In this document: in pieces, positions 35,746-48,735 of the stretch
How the letters are laid out: each line of letters begins with the position of its first letter
Numbering within the stretch: the first letter of the stretch is position 1
From: Cololabis saira
Lineage: Eukaryota > Chordata > Actinopteri > Beloniformes > Belonidae
DNA length: 64,000 nt
Assembly (NCBI RefSeq): GCF_033807715.1
Contig: NC_084587.1
Coordinates: 14,827,017-14,891,016, forward strand
Direction of reading: 5' to 3'
The notes under the pieces: model-generated
Told to the model about the DNA's origin: nothing
Database searches by the model: none
What the model saw: only the letters and a program-made list of their open reading frames with translations
Program-made: the position numbers and the translations under genes

Positions 35746-37600
35746 ATCATACAATTACAATCGAACCCTCGGGGATAAATAAAGTTTTTCTGAATCTGAA
35801 TAAAGCCTCTTTCCATGAATTTTAAATCCAAAATTGAGCAAGTAGGTGAAACGAACGGGTCTGAAAGCCAGCTGTTACACACCCAATTTAGCTCAGTTAA
35901 CGCAAGTTACTTACTTTAGTTTGGCTGAGCTAATGCTGACCTATGATGCTAACTAGAGACATGTTACTTCACTCAGATCGAATTTGTCCGTCCATTCTGA
36001 TTTCAGATGTCACTACCAAAACAGCAGATGAAATGAGCGTGCTGGAGCTAAAAAGAGGATGCAAACTTTGGTGGAGCTTCCACCCACAGTTGCTTGATCA
36101 CCTAGCGTGCTACGTAGCCCGGCTCGAATGAGCCTAGCGGTCAAGGTGGCCAAGCATCAGTTAGCTGCCCTCACCTACAGGCCAACCCTGACCCAGTTGC
36201 AGTGGTCTTTTATGACCGCTAACTGCACAACCCATATTATCTTTAAAATAAGAGTGATTATGCTCTGTCAGGGCTTTATTCAGAGCTCAGAGGTCAAGTT
36301 TACCAAAGGTGCCAAGTAAAAGTTAGTGACAGATAACTGTTTGACATGTCCATAATTATGCATAAATCTGTAGCTTTATATCATTTTAACCGACAAGGTA
36401 CATAAAGGTTTACCCTGCCATGAATTTGAAATCTCATTATGAAGACCAATTTTTGAAGCATGTTGTAAATACATTTATTTCAGTTTCAAAGTTGGAGTAA
36501 GCCTCTCGGGTTAATTTAAGAAACAACACTTCCTTGTGTACTTTAAACACGAAAAACCACTTGAGCACATAAAGACTGGTTATTTCCATGAACAACTAAA
36601 TAATTTATTCAAACCACTGTGTTATGACCACAACCATGAAGAAAGGACAATTAATTAAACCTGTAAGTTGTCCTTTATCCTGCTTTATTTAGTTCATAAA
36701 AACAGATTCTTTACTCAATCACAATTTTCTTGAAAAACTTAGAACCTAAACAAATTTGATTTCTCCTCCTGATTGCCTTTTTCTTTTAAATTTTGAATTT
36801 TCCCGATGATACGCATCTTGTGGCGAATGTCTTCACTTACAGTAATCATTGAGGAAATATATATGCAGACATCCTGGAGAGCATTTTTGACTTGCCGTGA
36901 AGCAATGTTGTTTTTAAACCACGCAACTGAACTTTTTTTTCATTCCTCTACCTCCCTCATCTCACTCACACAGTTTGATTTAATCAGTCCTTTCATGCCT
37001 CTTTTTTGTTGTTTAGTTATTCTTCAAACTTTCCACTTTATTAAGGGTCAGTTAGGTTTCGAACTATATCCCTGAGCTGGATTTCAGATTGTTGTAAATA
37101 AGACAATTTTTTTTACAACAATTTGATGGCAGTGGAATACATAAAAATGTAATGGGATACATCATTTTACTTGTGTTACGCCCTCTTCTTTTAACAACAG
37201 TATATCTGGGTACAGAAGAAACCAGTTACTTGAGTTTTGATACTGTAATGTCGTCCCATTTTTTGTCTCTTAACGGACTGGAGCTGTTCAACAGACCTGA
37301 GGCTTTTTTCATATTTTCATGAGGTGCCAAATGTTTTCATGTGGGCATGAGGTCAGACTGTTAGGGCCCAGACTATTCTGCGATTATGTGTTTTCTAATG
37401 CTTGTAGTATGAAGTTGCCTCACTGTAAAGGCCTTCCTTGAAAAAGTTGTTGCGTGTAAGAGAGCATATGCTGTTCTAATGAAGAAGAAGAGAGGAAAAA
37501 AAGAGTGGCTGAGCAAGGTACAGGAAAAGGATTATACTAGTTTGACCTGTTGGAAATTCACATCATTCTGAGTAATGTTTTCTTATTGATAACTGGCTTG

Positions 37601-37630
37601 CCGTGTGGTTTCTGTCCATCCACCACACGG
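37601..37630. repeat. Small perfect hairpin
   Basis: CCGTGTGGT (37601-37609) pairs exactly with ACCACACGG (37622-37630) around a 12-nt loop. Confidence 0.8.
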
Positions 37631-38129
37631 ATTTCCAGGTTATGATGTTCCAATAAAAGTTGTAGTTTTGTCTTTACCCTTTGTGTTGATCTTGAGACAT
37701 AACAGTAACGTGCTACTCTGCAGCTGGACTAGTGTGTTTTCTCCTGTACCTGGTGTCAATTCCTGCTGTGTGGGCTACGTATAGCAAGCCTAGCAATTAA
37801 TAGCTTTGTGTCAAGTGGTTCAATGTTTTGTAAAGTGAATTCAGTGGATTAGCTTAGTAGCACTTACATACTCATACTTGTTATGTGTTTGCTTGCTTTT
37901 GCTGTATTTTCTGTTGTTGTAGGATGTTATCAGTTTTCTTCAATCAGTGTTTCTGTGTACTTTGACTGTAGTATGACAAAGAATTTTCAGAGGCAGCGCG
38001 TTTCTTGATGTTAATTTACTTGAAATTGTACCAAACAAAATCCTGTATAGTTGTCATGAATGTCAAATCTAACTATGAAGACCAAAACTATTTTTTAACC
38101 TAACTACAAGTGAGTTTTTCTTTTGCAGA

Positions 38130-38215
38130 GTTTTAAAATGCAGATCAATGGAGATTGACTTACTTCTGCAACCAGCCATTAGTAGCCGGTCGAGGAACTC
38201 CAACTGAATTCAATT
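38130..38215. repeat. Inverted copy of the gttcctcgac repeat
   Basis: tagtagccggtcgaggaact and adjacent atcaatggagattgact are the complement of motifs at 38590-38660, so the two copies flank the intervening block as inverted repeats. Confidence 0.5.
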
Positions 38216-38239
38216 CCTGTTTCACATCAAACTAGAAAT

Positions 38240-38520
38240 GTTTTTCATTTTTCATTTTATTCTTTATTTCATTCAAAAAACAAAACAATTTAATACAAAC
38301 ACAAATACAAATGTTCCTAACTTATGAATGAAAAGGGAGCAGAAAGAAGAAGAATCTTATCTGATCTGCCCCTTTCACAAATAACATAAATTAAAAATAA
38401 TTAAAAAAAAACAACTAAGTGAATAAAAACAACTAAAATAAAATTAAAATAACATTAAATAAAATTACCACCGCCTACGGGTATGTCAATCAAAATTAGA
38501 AATAAATTAAAGAAATCAAA
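38240..38520. repeat. Retroelement 3'-tail-like fragment
   Basis: A-rich sequence with agggagcagaaagaagaaga followed by tcttatctgatctgcccct, similar to the 3' tails of fish LINEs. No reverse-transcriptase frame remains. Confidence 0.35.
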
Positions 38521-38589
38521 GAAAGGCAATAGCCGCTTTTTTTTGCCTTGCTCTCCAACCCGAGTACCTTCAGATTTGTGATTCATTCA

Positions 38590-38705
38590 TTGCAGTTCCT
38601 CGACTGGCCGCTAGACGCTTCATAACCGAGTCCATCTCCATTGACTCCCATAATAGTAAAGTGTCCAACTTTAGAGTAGAAAATCAACCTATTTACAGCC
38701 TGGTC
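38590..38705. repeat. Copy of the gttcctcgac repeat
   Basis: Shares tgcagttcctcgactg and the later tgtccaactttagag with the copy at 8179-8275. Confidence 0.5.
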
Positions 38706-38724
38706 CAAAGATCCACTTTGGTCT

Positions 38725-38911
38725 CAATCATTTGATTTCACAACCATGACAACTATGATGGGGGTGATTTTTTTGTACCATGCCAGGAAAATGTATATAA
38801 AACAATACATTTATTTCTAATTTAACTGATTGACAGTCAACACAAGCAATGGCTACTTCCTCATCCTTAATCGTCATGCAACCGCGCTTAACGAAGCAAC
38901 CAACTGTTTTG

Positions 38912-38951
<40 letters not shown>

Positions 38952-40550
38952 CTGTTGATCATCATCCATTGTTTTGTTTTTACAGACTATGGTCAATAGC
39001 CCCTTGTTTCCTCATTTCTTCCAACCATCCATGTTAAACGCACAACATGCCCCCTTGTGTTCAGCTTTGCGCTGCTACCAAGTTAAACATCACAAACAGC
39101 AACTCAATGCTGCCACGGGAGAGAAAATACTCCAACGACACCCCACACTTACAGCCTATAGAGTTTTATTGTATAGTCAAATGGCTGAAAGAAGTTATTT
39201 TCCAAATTTTCTACATAGTTTCACTGTTTTAGCTAGCACAGTATAACCTTTTTGTCACCACACCAGGGTTTGTTTTTTCAATGCATCTAAAGAAAAAAAG
39301 AAAAGAAAAACACCCCAAAACAACAGTGGAAAGAGGAATTTCACAACTTCGTCAGAAATTATGGAGGTAGACATAAGAACGAATATAATTTCAGATGTAT
39401 CTTGAGTGCACAGACGCAAGTAAAAGTGAGGCATAAACTGTTTCTTCTACAACAATATCTTTTGATTCTAGTCTAGGCTGGCTATATCAGTTTCAGTGTC
39501 ACAAGGCAAGCGCCAGGTCTGGACAAAAACAGAGATGGCAAGTGCAGATAAATATAAGATGTTTACTTTGGTAACATAGATAATATTAATTTTAAGAAAG
39601 CAAACAAAAGTGGAAATGGTGTCAGCAGGGAAGAACCCCAGACACTGGATGTGGAGGCCTTTTATCCTATGGAGCCTATAAGATACCAGGTGCTTCCAAT
39701 CTGGCTGGCTGCAGCAATCAGAGACAGACATGCGTTGGATCAATCAACCCAGCACGCTCCATGCAGGGTCGTCACAGCTGGTAAACAAATCCATAGGTAA
39801 CACTGCTTGTGTGGCACAATCAAATTGTGATTTCTAAGGCACATGTTGTAGGGGAGCCCCAACAGGAAAAATAAAATAAAAACAGAATGTTTCTCATAAG
39901 ACTGTATGAATGTCATTCTTTGGCAGACTGATACATCATTTTTGATTACATGGCCCTTGTCCCACCACTGCATTTTCTATACTATCCCACATTTCTTTAG
40001 TTTGGGTTTTTGAAAAATCTTAGCTATAATAAATCAGTTATTAATATTATTATTCTACTACTTTTTACCTTGCCTGCCTTCTCACAGCATGTCAACAAAA
40101 GCAAAATATCCCGACAATAAGCTGCTCAAAAACCCTGCCCTCGTTGCTGCACAATAGAAAAAGAGACTTGAGACACACAGATGAGAGATTCCCAGGAAAA
40201 CACTCCGCTTATACTCTTATGATGCCAAACAAAGGCTTACAAAGAGATGGGGCAGTGTAGCCATTCACCTGCAGCAATCGGGTGGAATCAAGCCCTCTCA
40301 TACCCCAAAAAGAAAACTGAGAACGGAGGAAAACTTGGATCGTGTTTCTATTGTATGTAGCGATGAACTGGATTCATGGGGTCAAATCATATCAAGTGAT
40401 CTGTCCGTGTATGTTATTGTAAAACTCATGTTGTGAGGCAATAATCATCTTACACAATCAGGTCAGGTTTAGTTCAAGATAAGGGTTAGTTAGGAGTTTG
40501 GGGTGGGATTTACGGTAAGTAGGGTTGAGCTGAGGGGAGACATGGATTTT
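38725..40550. other. Non-coding segment
   Basis: Holds only a (GATA)n tract; no gene recognised. Confidence 0.6.
38912..38951. repeat. (GATA)n microsatellite
   Basis: About ten perfect GATA units. Confidence 0.98.
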
Positions 40551-40558
40551 TAAGAGTA

Positions 40559-41004
40559 CCATATTGTCCGCACTATAAGGCGCACCTAAAAGCCTTTAAT
40601 TTTCTAAAAAAAACGGCAGTGTGCCTTATAATTCAGTGCGCCTTCTATATGATCATTACAGTAATTTCTGTTACTGTAGTCAGGGGGGTTGTAGCTACTG
40701 TAGTTGGTGCCGCCGAAGTAATGGCGCTAAAAACGTCAGGAATCGTCATAGATGTTCAAGACAACAGCAGCGACGCTGACTCGCATAATGGCGACTTTGA
40801 TTAGACGGAGCAAAGCTGGTTTTTATTTTGTTAATAAAGTTTGACATACGGTACTTTTCTTCTTGTTTTTTTTTTTGCATTTGCTGTAGCGCAGCTGCAT
40901 CAGGTAGATACGTAACTCAACCCTGCAGCCACTATAGTATGGTATTTTACCATATATTTAGTGCGCCTTATAATGCAGTGCGCCTTATAGTGCGGAAAAT
41001 ACAG
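40559..41004. mobile_element. TA-flanked Tigger-like MITE
   Basis: Flanked by TA (40557-40558 and 41005-41006). Inverted termini are CCATATTGTCCGCACTATAA and the complement of the right end, CTGTATTTTCCGCACTATAA; ggcgcac/gcgcctt subterminal motifs repeat inside. The centre contains a short frame ending near 40803 (MALKTSGIVIDVQDNSSDAD) that could be a remnant of a transposase C-terminus. Superfamily call (Tc1/mariner, pogo/Tigger branch) rests on TA and the terminus type. Confidence 0.65.
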
Positions 41005-43014
41005 TACCTTGATGATATCATAACATCATCATCATCATAGCCTGGTGATGCCTGAAACAGGAAATAATATACATAATCTCTTTTTTATACATAAGTATTT
41101 ACTGTTTATTCTTTTTTTAAAGGTTTTTTTAATATTAAGTGAGGCAATGTTTTTATTTCTGTTCATTCATTATAATGATCTATCTGAATCATCTTTGCAT
41201 CATGATTTTTTTTTTAACAACTATTTCTATATTATTAATTTTTCTGTAACACATTTGATGCAGTGGGCACCTACGGTAGTGTGCCAAAATGACATGTATA
41301 CTATTTATATATTTCTAAATGTGTACTGCAAGTCTTCTGGCAAAGTTTTGGTAATGTGGTTGGTGAAGCTATTTCCCACTGTTGAATCAGGCCAACTGGG
41401 CTGCCCGTGATGCTGCGTCATCGTGGAAAAGTCCCAGCACCATTTGGTGAGATCTTTCTACTGTCTATGGGAGAGATATCTGTAGTCTTGGCTTTATGCA
41501 CAATGAAAAAGACTTATGGGTGAACGAACTGAACCTTACTGACTAGATCTGCACAGATGTGAATGAGGCGGCACTGAGCAGAGACTGGCCAAGACTGAAT
41601 GAGCGGGATTGTCTCTCTGTAACCAAAATGACATGAAATGATTTACAAAGTCACAAATGCACACCTTTTAGCTCCTGTTTTTCTAAAATACTTTCTCAAT
41701 TGACACAACAGTAGATAGTTCAGCTGATGCAAGGAGTGGAAAAGCAGCTGCGTCAGGATCAGTGCTCTGTTTAATGAAAGTACTAAAATAGCATAAAACT
41801 GAACTTGCTAATAGGAGACAACGACGTGAGTCCTGAGAGATAATCGTCAGTTTAAACCTCCAGAATCAAACTAAACAAGTCCAAGAGGACTGTGGCAAAA
41901 AAGTAGAAAAGTTCAATTGAGTATTAACCAGCATTTGTCTCCAATATTCAGTATTAAGAGGAATCTGGTGTGTTTGTTGAAGCTGGTGGAAAGCCAATAA
42001 TCACGAGCCAAATACAAAGCCAGAGGGCTGATCAAGTACTTAACGATCAAGTGAGCAAATAATCCTTTTTTTTTTAACTAATGCCAGTAATTCAGTTCAG
42101 TGAAATAAACAACCATCCTCATCATCACTAAGCACAAGCAGCATGAAGAGTGAGTGAGTAAATGCCAAGGCACAATTCAACTCATGTAGTATTCATAGTT
42201 AAGGATAAGAGCCATAAAATAAACTGGACAGACAATGAACAGGGAAGCTTTTGTTGTTGATTGCAACCACCTCAATCCCCATTCAGCCCTGCTTGCTCCT
42301 ACAAAAAAGTACAATCAGTAATCAGGGACCAAGACAGCCTGGGCCAACTCTGTTAAGTAATGATGAGAAAACAACTGCAAGGACTTTGGCTCAGGAGTGG
42401 GAAAGAAACAACCAGCGTGTCAATCACTCCTTCACACATCTGTCATGCACTTTGAAAATTAAATTATATCGTAGAAACAGCCATCGAAACAATGAAGCAT
42501 TTTCTTTAAGTCATTTAATTAAGGAAATACAGACCATAAAAATCTTTTGAAAGAATTCCTCTTAGGGTCATTAAAGAGCCAAAAGCAAACTGTTTGGAGA
42601 CATGAACGAATATTTAGTGGATATGAAGTGGTGGAGCAATGTTGTACTGTACACACACCTGCACAAATTTGACCATAATAAAAGAGTCATCAGAAGAAAA
42701 TTAATTTTTCGACTCATAGTGAAAATAAAATTTCTCAGGTTCTAGTAAGAAAGAAAGCTGCAAATCCGATGTAAAGAAACTCTTTCCAACTGTTTAACTT
42801 ATAGGGGTAATTCAATCCTGCTTAGTTCTTATGTTATTCAGGGAACTTTACAATCGTAGAGAGAAGAATGGACTCAGTTAGTGCTAGCATGCTAGCAAAT
42901 GTTAGATTTAATACTATCTGACAATAAATCTTAAAGGTGAAAAAAATTATGTTTCTCAAACAGAAACCTTTAATATCCATTACATCAATGTTTAGAGTAT
43001 AGCTTTATCAATTG

Positions 43015-43385
43015 TGGAGGAACTCTGACCCATTCCTCATTACTGCTTTACATCAGTTCATTGGGGCTTTTATACATTAACTTTTGCACATCTCCTTTAA
43101 AATCCTTAAGTTATTCCTAAAGTTCATGGTTGACTCAATGACTTCCAGGCGCCCAGGTCCGGTGGATGTAAAACAACCTCAGATTATCATTTTTTCCAGC
43201 ACCATGATCGTGACAATGGATATGAGGTCTTTCTGCTGAAATCTTACGATTTGCCAAACATTATAATATTAATAATAATAATACATTTTATTTATAGGTG
43301 AACATTAAGGCCAAACAACTTCACTTTGGTCTCGTCTGTAATAGGAAAGGGTTTCAGATCTCTTGAGGCTTTTTTTTTTCTCACG
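43015..43385 (-). pseudogene. Decayed Tc1-like transposase fragment
   Basis: The stretch running cctcagattatca ... ccagcaccatgatcg ... ggatatgaggtctttctgct ... ggccaaacaacttcactttggtctcgtctgt follows the order of a common fish Tc1-type transposase gene read on the minus strand. Frameshifts and an A/T-rich insertion (43260-43305) destroy the frame. Recognition is by nucleotide pattern only. Confidence 0.45.
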
Positions 43386-44145
43386 AACCTGTTCTCTAGA
43401 AGAAACTACCAAAACATGTTTGGTCTGCACACCTGCTGATACTCAATTCTTCAAAGAGCTAATGTATGGCAGCACCTGACTGCAGCACACCTTCTTAAAT
43501 CATCTGACTGCAATCAGGGGGTACTTAGTATTGTCAGTCAGATTGTTTTTTTGTTATTGGCAGTATATTTGCAAATTATTTAATAATGATAATCACCATG
43601 GAAAAGTTAGAAATGTACAGTAACATGCCTTTGTTGTTTGTCTGAGATTGTTTTTGCCTGATACATAACCTGCTGAGATCGGATGATTTTCTTCTTATAT
43701 TTTCTGTTAAAACAAAATAGAATAAAAAACATTGTTGCAGATTACTGTATACCTGCTCTTTGGCTTTCTCTCTCTATGTCTCTCTCAATATTCAGCTGTT
43801 ATGTAAAGGGAAGGTTTGAAATGAAACCATAATTCCTCACTTTTCTCGTAGTGATCCCTAACTGGAATATAGTGCGGCTAGTCACACACATCACAATTAA
43901 ATATCAACAATGGGTGCACAGGTACAGCAGTCACCGTGTTTTTATAATAACATGGCTCTCGGTATGATATAATGTACCTTTAGCCATGATGGAGTCATTA
44001 CTTTGAGACACTGAGCTGTACTGAGTGGTCTCTTGTGAAGTTATGTTTGTTTTTGTTTTTTTCAGCTAAATATGTCTACACACACACGCACACACACACA
44101 AACACACACAAATATATATATACTGCATATATATGTATATGTACC

Positions 44146-44148
<3 letters not shown>

Positions 44149-44230
<82 letters not shown>
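44149..44230. repeat. (AT)n microsatellite
   Basis: AT run of about 82 bp preceded by shorter AT and CA runs (44080-44148). Self-complementary, so it can extrude as a cruciform. Confidence 0.98.
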
Positions 44231-44235
<5 letters not shown>

Positions 44236-45601
44236 CAGTTTGGGAAAATTTGAAGTATGATGTTCAAAGCTCTTTTAATCTAAAATATGTTTTGATCTAT
44301 TTTTTTCCTCTTGGTAAGAACTTACAGAAACCCTATCACAGCTCAAGGAAGCCACCATGCTATCAGTAAGGAATAGCGCCAGGTGATATTTGAAAAAAAT
44401 ACTTGCATTAGGATCAGTTAGGTTACTTATTTCATTTTGGAGGCCTTTGAGAGAAGACTAAGCCTTAGGGTACACTTTTTTTTCTTTTTTTTCTAGTGCT
44501 AATTACCACATATGAAACATATCAGACACATAGAACATATGAGGCGCAGTCTGGGCTTGTAATTAGTGAACCATACAAGTGCTGGGAGTACTTTTGAATT
44601 TTATACAGACCCAGGTTATCAATCTTTGTGCTAAACTAAGTTGGGCTAAGCCAAAACAAGCTAACAATTAGCCAGTTCTTACAGTGTAGTTATTCTACAA
44701 ACATAAAATTGAATATGGTCTTTGCACTTAACTAACAAGTTCACATAGCTACAGAGACTACGACCCAAAACTTGTGTCGTTTATTTTATAGTTATTTATT
44801 GTTTCTTTTTCTTCATAGATGTCACACAATCATAAGAGACCGAATGGTGTTTGTGTGACATCGAGCCCCTGAGATGAACATGTTTAGGTGAACTGATGGA
44901 TTTAAGAAGGAAAAACAACAAGATAGAAACACACTCCAGCCCTGTGCGGTTTCCCGTTAAAGATTAACCTTTATTGAGAAAATTCCAGGTCGGCTTATGG
45001 TCACACAGCCCGCCGTCTCCAACTGAGTCGATTATTGAACTGAATACACATAAACACACGCGCGCACACAAACACAAAACGTTCAGAGCAACTGGAGCCC
45101 TGTTGTGAGGCGACATTGATGACGCGTGTTGGATGGGATAATCTCCCCAGCTGTACTCTCACCCGCAGAGAAGTGGGGCTCATTTGGCCCCGAAAGCTCA
45201 GACTGGTTTTTCCACACACTGATAAACCCTCCTCCTTCTCTTTCTGGCAGGCTCTACTTTATCAAGCATCCGCTCCCTGAACATCTTTTCTCATGTGAAA
45301 ACTCACATTCAAACCTTATGTTTATGTTTGCTTGTGTGCATACTTGTTTTTATTTTTCATAAAAATATATCTAATAAAAAATAGCAATTTAAGTTCAATT
45401 CATGCATTCTTGACAAGTAGAGACCAGAAAGGAGCTTTGAAACAGGCTACCTACTGCTGTAATGTGTACTTCACCATCTCTCCTGAATAAGCATAAAAAT
45501 GTCTCCCTCTATTGGTGAGGTGAGAATGTTACAGCCAACATGACCTTTCCGTGTCGAACTGGTCTGCCCCAAAAGCTGGAAACTCACTTGTCAGCCCAGG
45601 A

Positions 45602-46351
45602 AAGAGGTGTCAAAAGGTATTCACATTCATTACTCAGGTAGAAGTATAGATACTAGAGTTTAAAAATACTCCTGTAGAAGTTGAAGTATCAACTCAAGTT
45701 TTTTACTCAAGTAAAAGTATAAAAGTACTGGTTTCAAAACTACTTAAAGTATAAAAGTAAAAGTAATGTAAGGGGGGAAAAGCCATTAAGGACAAAAGCC
45801 ATTGAAAATGAATGCATCTTAGTATAATGCAAATATATTAAAGAACCATATATCAGAATCAGAATCAGCTTTATTGGCCAGGTTCGAACATTGTCCAACG
45901 AGGAATTTGACTCCGGTAATTTCGCTCTTAGGTAATAAAATAATATGTGTACTATTGAGCATTAACGTGTGTTTCAGAGAGCAGAAGATATGATGACTAG
46001 TTGCCTATAAGTATGGTAATGGTGCAAAAAGTCAAACTTCAGAGGCATGTTATCATTCATCCTAACCTTTATTGGAATGTACATCCAAGTTTAGTTGCAG
46101 GAATCTGAGGGAACGGATGTAAGAACAAAACTGGACAAGAACATCTGTGTTTTTAAAGGCCGAAATGAAATAGAGTAACAAGGCTGTTTTTAAAATGTAA
46201 GGAGTAAAAAGTACAGATAATTGCATGAAAATGTAAGGAGTAAAAGTAAAAAGTCGTCTGAAAAATAATTACTCCAGTGAAGTATAGATAACCAAAATTT
46301 CTACTTAAGTAAGGTAACGAAGTATTTGTACTTCGTTACTTGACACCTCTG
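45602..46351. mobile_element. hAT MITE with perfect 8-bp target duplication
   Basis: GCCCAGGA flanks both ends (45594-45601 and 46352-46359). The left end is AAGAGGTGTCAAAAGG and the right end, inward, CAGAGGTGTCAAGTAACG, so termini are inverted. Subterminal regions are rich in tactcaagtaaaagta motifs. A retroelement fragment with cagaatcagctttattggcc is nested at about 45855-45930. Confidence 0.9.
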
Positions 46352-46359
46352 GCCCAGGA

Positions 46360-47017
46360 AAATACTCAAAGTTAAACCACACAGAGATCGTGGTATAAAG
46401 ACAAAAAGACCCCTCTTCAGCTGTGTATTATTCCCTCCCCAGTGTGAGCTGTCAAAAGGCATCACATCTTTCCATAATCTAAAGATGGTCACTTTCTTCT
46501 ATTTCGCATTCCAGAGTCAACAACTTCCTGATATTTCTGTTCACAGGCTGCTTTATTTTATCAGTGGGGAGAAAAAAACACAGCAATGAATAAACCACCA
46601 TTAAAAATAAAATAATATTTCTACCTGATGTCTCCCCTCGGTCATACAGCAATGCTGGCCTTAGTTTAACTGTCGCTGCTGTCCTTTGGGGTGCTGCAGG
46701 GAGTTGCTGGCTTCCTCCAGGTTGCTAATCAGGGAAACACTATACGCCCACTAACTATATCTCAAAGTGACTGAGTTTGTAATACAGCCAGTGAAGCCGG
46801 TCTCTGTCTCCTTGAGACTAAAAAATGTATCATCTGTTGTTGTTTTGTTTTTTTTCCTGGTAAGTCTTTAGCTTCCTTGTCAATTAGGCATTCTGATGGT
46901 AGACCTGAATTGATCCTCTGTGCAGTTTGCAAACATCTGAGTCCCCCTGGTGCACTCCTCTGTAAATTATATTTCACACAGCACTCATTACGCCTCTGCT
47001 ACTGCCGTCCAAGGTAG
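46360..47017. other. Non-coding segment
   Basis: No gene or clear repeat seen. Confidence 0.55.
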
Positions 47018-48275
47018 GCAAGGCAAGGCAAGGCAAATTGATTTATATAGCACAATTCAACACAAGATAATTCAAAGTGCTTTACATTGACATTAAAAGC
47101 GGCAAGACATAATAACAAATAGGTAAGAATAAGAAAAGAAGTAAAATAATAAAAAGCACAAGCTGTTAAAAAAAAAAAATATATATATATATATAAGGGC
47201 AGTAGAGTACAGCAGGTTTAATTTAAGAGTACACTTCAGTAAACAGTAATGTTTTTAACCCTGATTTGAAGGAGCTGACAGTGTGAGCAGACCTCAGGTC
47301 TGCAGGAAGTTTGTTCCACCGGTGAGGAGCAGAATAACTGAACGCTGCCTCACCTTGCTTGGTTCTGGTTCTTGGGAACCACAACAAACCAGATCCAGAT
47401 GAACCTAAGGGGTCTGGGAGCTTCACAGGAACTAACAGATCCAGCATGTATTTTGGTCCAAGACCATTCAGTGATTTGTAGACCAGCAGTAAGATTTTAA
47501 ACTCTATCCTTTGTCTCACTGGAAGCCAGTGTAGTGATTTCATGACCGGTGTAATGTGGTCCAGTTTCCTGGTGATTGTAAGGACTCTGGCGGCAGCGTT
47601 CTGGATCAGCTGCAGCCGCCTGATAGATTTCTTGTTAAGGCCTGTAAAGATGCCATTGCAATAATCCAACCTACTGAAAATTAATGCATGAATACGTTTG
47701 TCCATGTCTTGTTTAGACAGAATACCCTTAATTCTAGCAATGTTTTTTAGTTGGTAATAGGCAGATTTAGTGATAAACTTAAGATGGCTGTTGAAGTTCA
47801 GGTCTGAGTCAATAATTACACCAAGATTTCTGGCTTGATTTGTAGCTGTCAATGACATGGAGCCAAGGTGAGCGCTGATCTTTTCCCTTTCATTTTTAGG
47901 GCCAAAAATGATCACCTCTGTCTTTTCTGCATTTAGCTGGAGAAAATTCTGGCACATCCACTCATTGATTTGGTGAATACAGTTACTCAATGAGAGTAGG
48001 GAACTGTAGTCATGTGGTGACACTGAAATATAAAGCTGTGTGTCATCCGCATAAGTATGGTAGGAAATATTGTGATGTTCCATAATCTGAGCTAGGGGTA
48101 ACATATAGATGTTGAATAGAAGCGGTCCGAGAATGGACCCTTGAGGAACCCCACATGTGATCTTGGTTCTCTTAGACTCATGGTTTCCTATTGACACAAA
48201 AAAGGCCCTATCTTGTAAGTAAGATTTAAACCATTGAAGCACAGTGCCGGTAAGTCCCACCCACTTTTCTGCTGA
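47018..48275 (-). mobile_element. 5'-truncated L2/CR1-type LINE
   Basis: The minus strand carries an uninterrupted reverse-transcriptase frame (stop near 47223, open to about 48270) followed by a 3' UTR that ends in aaggc repeats at 47018-47036. Motifs in order: GVPQGSILGPLLFN, the catalytic YADD in HTYADDTQLY, the NAEKTEVIIFGP segment, NLGVIIDSDLNF, IQNAAARVL and SLHWLPVRQRIEFK. These are typical of fish L2/CR1-like non-LTR retrotransposons. The endonuclease and the first part of the reverse transcriptase are missing, as usual after 5' truncation. The intact frame implies fairly recent insertion. The first residue of the frame is not a real start codon. Confidence 0.88.
47223..48270 (-). CDS. 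Non-LTR reverse transcriptase, partial
   Basis: Coding remainder of the LINE: about 345 residues from the middle of the reverse-transcriptase palm to the C-terminus, without internal stops. YADD lies near residue 70 of the visible part; the preceding fingers region is lost. In an active element this enzyme would copy the element RNA at a nicked genomic target. Here there is no promoter, no endonuclease and no proper start, so it is inert. It is unrelated to the flanking host genes. Confidence 0.85.
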
Positions 48276-48439
48276 GAAGAAGGTAGAACATGTCTTTCCA
48301 CAGTAACAGTCATGGAAAGAAATCAGGTATTGTCATTGCTCTTGGTATGGGAGACATGGGTTCGAATTCCGCCTATAACGGGTGTATGATGGCATTCATA
48401 AGGTCACAATCATCGTCATGACTGAGGGGATGTGAACTA

Positions 48440-48735
48440 CCGGATGTAATTATATCAGATATTCAGATCAGCTACAAATACCTTGGGATCATGCAACCTG
48501 ATGGCAATTACAAGGAGGTTTCAAAGACGTCAGCCACAGCCAAGTACCTGGAAAGAGTCAAACAGATCCTGAGGAACGAGCTGAATGAGAAGAACATACT
48601 CCAAGCCATCGACACAAATCCCCTGCCACTAATCAGGTATCCCACTGATCGTAGCCTGGCCACAGGAAGCCACTAATCAACACAAAAAAACCTCATGATG
48701 CACCGAGGATTTCACCCCAAGTACAACACCATTGG
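48440..48735 (+). pseudogene. Second LINE reverse-transcriptase fragment
   Basis: Reads SDIQISYKYLGIMQPDGNYK, then a region with KYLERVKQILRNELNEKN and LPLIRYPTD, then, after a break, LMMHRGFHPKYNT. The order YLGI-x-Q ... VLRS/ILRN ... PxIRYP ... MHxGFHPK matches the C-terminal third of another fish non-LTR retrotransposon. Only about 100 residues survive, with a deletion near 48660. The clade is unsure. Confidence 0.6.

Larger units (their letters stand above)
41010..45593. other. Non-coding segment
   Basis: No host gene recognised. A decayed Tc1-like fragment (43015-43385) and a long AT microsatellite are present. Confidence 0.6.

Noticed and set aside
47223..48270. Reverse transcriptase as a host gene
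   Set aside because: Clear LINE motifs with a LINE-type 3' tail and no proper start.
48340..48380. tRNA gene (ggttcgaattccgcc B-box-like)
   Set aside because: No acceptor stem, A-box or cloverleaf could be built; probably a repeat remnant.
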